A program made the position numbers and the translations under genes. Of a stretch of 7,730 bases of DNA, positions 5,509 through 7,730 are shown in pieces (positions within the stretch are counted from its first letter, which is position 1; the number at the start of each line of letters is the position of its first letter). A model generated the notes under the pieces. That model searched no databases. It was not told the origin of the DNA and saw only the letters and a list, made by a program, of their open reading frames with translations. Source of the stretch: Verrucomicrobiota bacterium. Its GTDB lineage: Bacteria; Verrucomicrobiota; Verrucomicrobiia; Chthoniobacterales; UBA10450. The stretch spans positions 1-7,730 of the forward strand of contig QHOM01000111.1 of the NCBI GenBank assembly GCA_003218785.1, in the 5' to 3' direction.

Positions 5509-6621
5509 ATGACGCCTTTACTTAGAAAGTTGCTGGGCCAAAATTGGCTGCTGCTGGTCACGATGCTCGCGCTTGCCATCTTCGGGGTGGTAGCAATCTA
5601 CAGCGCGACTTCCACGCGCACGGATTCCTACGCTGCAGATTTTTGGCGAAAGCAGGCAAACTGGGTCGCGGTCGGCATCTTAGCGTTCATGATTACGAGT
5701 CTAATTGACTATCGCTGGATTCGCTGGGGCGCGTTGCCGATGTATCTGGCTGGCATTTTCTTTCTGATTCTTACCCATTTTATGGGACAAAGAGTGTATG
5801 GAGCGCGCAGTTGGCTTCACTTAGGACCGCTTAATTTTCAACCCGCGCAGCTTGCGGTTGTTGCCGGGATTATGGTGTTGTCACTCTTTTTAACTCAATT
5901 CCGCGAGATGCATCCCATGCTTCGGTTGCTGCTCTGTGGAGCAATTGCCGCAGCACCCTGCCTTCTCATTCTCATGCAGCCGGATCTCGGCGAGGTCATC
6001 ATTTGGATACCTGTGCTTCTCGCGCTGTTTTTCGTAGGAGGTCTTCCCCTGCGTTATTTGATCTGTATCATCCTCATCGGGATCGCTTTTATTCCGATCG
6101 CCATTCACCTCGGGCTGAAACCGTACCAGCAGCAGCGGATCACCGCCTTTACACATCCTGATATCGATAAACAGGGAGCAGCCTGGGCAATCAATCAATC
6201 GCTCATTGCGATCGGATCGGGCGGATGGTCGGGGAAGGGATTCAAAGCGCCAAACACGCAAATCGAGCTCGGCTTCTTGCCGGCGACCGCTGTGCACAAC
6301 GATTACATTTTCTCCGCGATTGGCGAGCAATGGGGATTTGTCGGCGGAATGTTTCTTATCGGCGCGTTCGCCTTACTTCTCCTGACATGTCTCTTCGTCG
6401 CTTTTCTTGCAGGAGACCAATTAGGCCTGCTTCTGGTCATTGGGATCACGGCGCTCGTCTTCACGCATATTTTCCAGAACATGGGGATGACGATCGCGAT
6501 GTTGCCAATCACTGGCGTGCCCTTGCCATTGATCAGTTACAGCGGCTCGTTTGTGCTGATGATCATGTTCGGACTCGGGCTCGTGAACAGTGTTTGGATC
6601 CACCGAAAAGTTCTCGTTTAA
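5509..6621 (+). CDS. rodA: RodA, SEDS-family peptidoglycan glycosyltransferase
   Basis: RodA polymerises lipid II into glycan strands for lateral wall growth, with a class-B PBP (PBP2) and the MreB elongasome, in the inner membrane. The 370 residues show about ten hydrophobic segments, normal for RodA. Motifs: QPDLG (157-161), GAAWAINQSLIAIGSGG (223-239), GKGF (242-245), LGFLPAT (254-260), HNDYIF (263-268) with the catalytic D265, GEQWGFVGG (272-280), NMGMTIAMLPITGVPLPLIS (324-343) and the closing YSGS. The GxGK/GF spacing and HNDYIF fit RodA better than FtsW. Oddity: the loop motif that normally reads QPSExxK is QPAQLAV (111-117), so both charged residues are gone. ATG 5509 is the only possible start because an in-frame TAA lies at 5491. 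GGAGG is 19 bases away, too far to be a normal ribosome site. No mreBCD or PBP2 gene is adjacent in view. Confidence 0.94.
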   Translation: MTPLLRKLLGQNWLLLVTMLALAIFGVVAIYSATSTRTDSYAADFWRKQANWVAVGILAFMITSLIDYRWIRWGALPMYLAGIFFLILTHFMGQRVYGARSWLHLGPLNFQPAQLAVVAGIMVLSLFLTQFREMHPMLRLLLCGAIAAAPCLLILMQPDLGEVIIWIPVLLALFFVGGLPLRYLICIILIGIAFIPIAIHLGLKPYQQQRITAFTHPDIDKQGAAWAINQSLIAIGSGGWSGKGFKAPNTQIELGFLPATAVHNDYIFSAIGEQWGFVGGMFLIGAFALLLLTCLFVAFLAGDQLGLLLVIGITALVFTHIFQNMGMTIAMLPITGVPLPLISYSGSFVLMIMFGLGLVNSVWIHRKVLV

Positions 6622-6642
6622 ATTCTGGGCAACTTTTCGCAG

Positions 6643-6671
6643 GATCGACAACCACCGCCCGTTTGTCGATC
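6643..6671. terminator. Inverted repeat between rodA and scpA
   Basis: GATCGACAA (6643-6651) and TTGTCGATC (6663-6671) are perfect 9-bp arms around an 11-base loop, 21 bases after the rodA stop and 50 before scpA. No T-run follows directly, so this may be a weak terminator, a processing stem or an operator. I cannot tell which. Confidence 0.4.
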
Positions 6672-6720
6672 GCCCGCCGTTTACTTTGCGCGCTCGCTTG
6701 CCTAAAGTCGTGGGCGACGC

Positions 6721-7446
6721 ATGGAAGCCGATTACAAGGTCAAGCTCGACGTTTTCGAGGGGCCGCTCGATCTTCTGCTTTACCTGATCAAACAGGACGA
6801 AATCGACATCTACGACATTTCGCTCGAACGCATCACTCGACAGTACCTCGAATATCTCCAGGCGTTCAAAGAGCTGAATATCGAACTTGCCGGCGAGTTC
6901 ATCGTGATGGCGGCAAACCTTATTTATTTGAAAAGCCGCAGTCTGTTGCCCGCTAGTCAGCAGCCGCCCGACGAAGACGCGGACGAAGATGATCCTCGTT
7001 GGGACCTAATCCGGCAACTGATTGAGTACAAAAAATTCAAGGAGGCGGCTGCGGAATTGCATCTGCGCCAACTGGAACAACAGCGAATTTTCGCGCGCGA
7101 AGGAGGGTTGGCTTCGCCTTTGGAGGAGCCGCTTCGTCTTGGAGAGATTGGAATTTTTCAGCTGATCAACGCGTTCCGGATCGTGATCAAACGGGTGGAA
7201 GCGCGACAGGACGTGCAGGAGATTTTCGGCGAACGTTTTAGCGTCTCGGAGAAGATCGACACGATCTTGCAACGGGTCGCAGCCGGTCCTCCCGTCCGTT
7301 TTTCCGATTTGTTCGGGGCTGTCGTCTCGCGGGTCGAAGTCGTTGTGACTTTTCTCGCGCTTTTGGAATTGATTCGTCTCAAACAAGTTCGCGCTATTCA
7401 GAAAAACATTTTTGAAGAAATTGAAATCGCGGCCGCGACACCGTGA
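6721..7446 (+). CDS. scpA: Segregation and condensation protein A (kleisin)
   Basis: ScpA is the kleisin subunit that, with ScpB, closes the SMC ring for chromosome condensation and segregation. It has 241 residues, normal length. The N-terminal domain carries the hallmark FEGPLDLLLYLI (12-23), then IDIYDISLERITRQYL (28-43), ELAGEFIVMAANLIYLKSRS (55-74) and LLP. An acidic stretch (84-91, DEDADEDD) leads to a charged linker (LIEYKKFKEAA). The C-terminal winged helix that binds the SMC head is at about 185-236, with VTFLALLELIRLKQV (209-223). An in-frame TAA at 6700 limits the start to ATG 6721. No Shine-Dalgarno is evident. scpB, its frequent downstream neighbour, does not follow directly; an unrelated NAD-binding protein gene does, 12 bases on. 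Confidence 0.96.
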   Translation: MEADYKVKLDVFEGPLDLLLYLIKQDEIDIYDISLERITRQYLEYLQAFKELNIELAGEFIVMAANLIYLKSRSLLPASQQPPDEDADEDDPRWDLIRQLIEYKKFKEAAAELHLRQLEQQRIFAREGGLASPLEEPLRLGEIGIFQLINAFRIVIKRVEARQDVQEIFGERFSVSEKIDTILQRVAAGPPVRFSDLFGAVVSRVEVVVTFLALLELIRLKQVRAIQKNIFEEIEIAAATP

Positions 7447-7458
7447 AAATCGACAATC

Positions 7459-7730
7459 ATGCCGCAAATCTTGATCGCCGGATGTGGTTACGTCGGGCAA
7501 GCAACCGCGGATTTGTTCCATGCTGCCGGCTGGCCCGTAGAAGGCTGGACACATTCCGCGGAATCCGCAGCTAGATTATCGGCTAAGCCGTACCCGGTTT
7601 ATGCGGTCGATATAGCCAATAAGGCTCAGGTTGGCGCGCGGGCGGGAACGTTCGATGCGATAATCCACTGCGCTAGCTCGGGCGGCGGCGATGCAGATGC
7701 CTATTGCCAAATCTACCTGAACGGCGCGCG
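7459..7730 (+). CDS. NAD(P)-binding SDR/epimerase-like protein (YeeZ-type), 3' end beyond window
   Basis: Only the first 90 residues are visible. They begin with a Rossmann strand and dinucleotide-binding motif, ILIAGCGYVG (4-13, GxGxxG), continue through D51 after the third strand (VYAVD), and reach DAIIHCASSGGG (66-77), the strand and loop lining the cofactor pocket. This resembles the extended SDR / NAD-dependent epimerase group, nearest in style to E. coli YeeZ. The catalytic Tyr-x-x-x-Lys would lie beyond the window, so substrate and activity cannot be judged. The start ATG 7459 lies 12 bases after the scpA stop, suggesting co-transcription, though no Shine-Dalgarno is seen. Confidence 0.82.
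   Translation, partial: MPQILIAGCGYVGQATADLFHAAGWPVEGWTHSAESAARLSAKPYPVYAVDIANKAQVGARAGTFDAIIHCASSGGGDADAYCQIYLNGA

Noticed and set aside
5247..5525. Plus-strand ORF of 92 codons before rodA
   Set aside because: It reads straight through the palindromic repeats and into rodA; its sequence is a translation of the repeat units.
6225..6956. Plus-strand ORF of 243 codons bridging rodA and scpA
   Set aside because: It overlaps two clear genes in another frame, is very rich in Arg/His/Ser, and shows no domain or membrane pattern.

Overview
The window looks like a piece of a chromosome from a free-living Gram-negative-type bacterium. Its genes are mostly housekeeping: RNA decay, folate synthesis, c-di-AMP synthesis, cell-wall elongation and chromosome condensation. 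My best guess is a soil Verrucomicrobiota (Chthoniobacterales / Udaeobacter-like). That rests on the overall protein flavour, weak use of Shine-Dalgarno sequences, and two kinds of short palindromic repeat I associate from memory with such genomes. There is no 16S gene or other decisive marker here. I see no phage, integrase, CRISPR, tRNA or rRNA.

Layout. Positions 1-2046 (minus) hold the first 682 codons of RNase R (rnr), running off the left edge. A short divergent gap leads to a PEBP/YbhB-like gene on plus (2107-2628). It has a signal peptide and also a second, better-spaced ribosome site exactly at the start of the mature domain. Then come folP (dihydropteroate synthase, 2715-3569) and cdaA (diadenylate cyclase, 3566-4441), coupled by an ATGA overlap. 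Inside the 3' end of cdaA, in another frame, begins a 49-codon ORF resembling just the membrane anchor of CdaR (4329-4478). A SprT-like metalloprotease gene (4494-4958, minus) converges on it. About 550 bases without a gene (4959-5508) carry the sprT promoter, a cluster of palindromic repeats and a probable rodA promoter. rodA (5509-6621), scpA (6721-7446) and the first 90 codons of a YeeZ/SDR-type NAD-binding protein (7459-7730) finish the window on plus.

How the genes fit together. folP and cdaA are very probably one transcript. CdaA makes c-di-AMP, which in other bacteria links osmotic balance and wall synthesis. The usual partners cdaR and glmM are absent as full genes: only the mini-CdaR follows, then sprT on the other strand. 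RodA is the lateral-wall glycosyltransferase, and ScpA is the kleisin of the SMC condensin.

Most notable points. (1) A 52-bp REPIN-like double palindrome with GTAG/CTAC ends lies in-frame inside the rnr coding sequence. (2) A minimal overlapping CdaR-like membrane peptide. (3) A possible secreted/cytosolic dual start in the PEBP gene. (4) RodA lacks both charged residues of the QPSE..K motif. (5) A hairpin buries the folP start codons.
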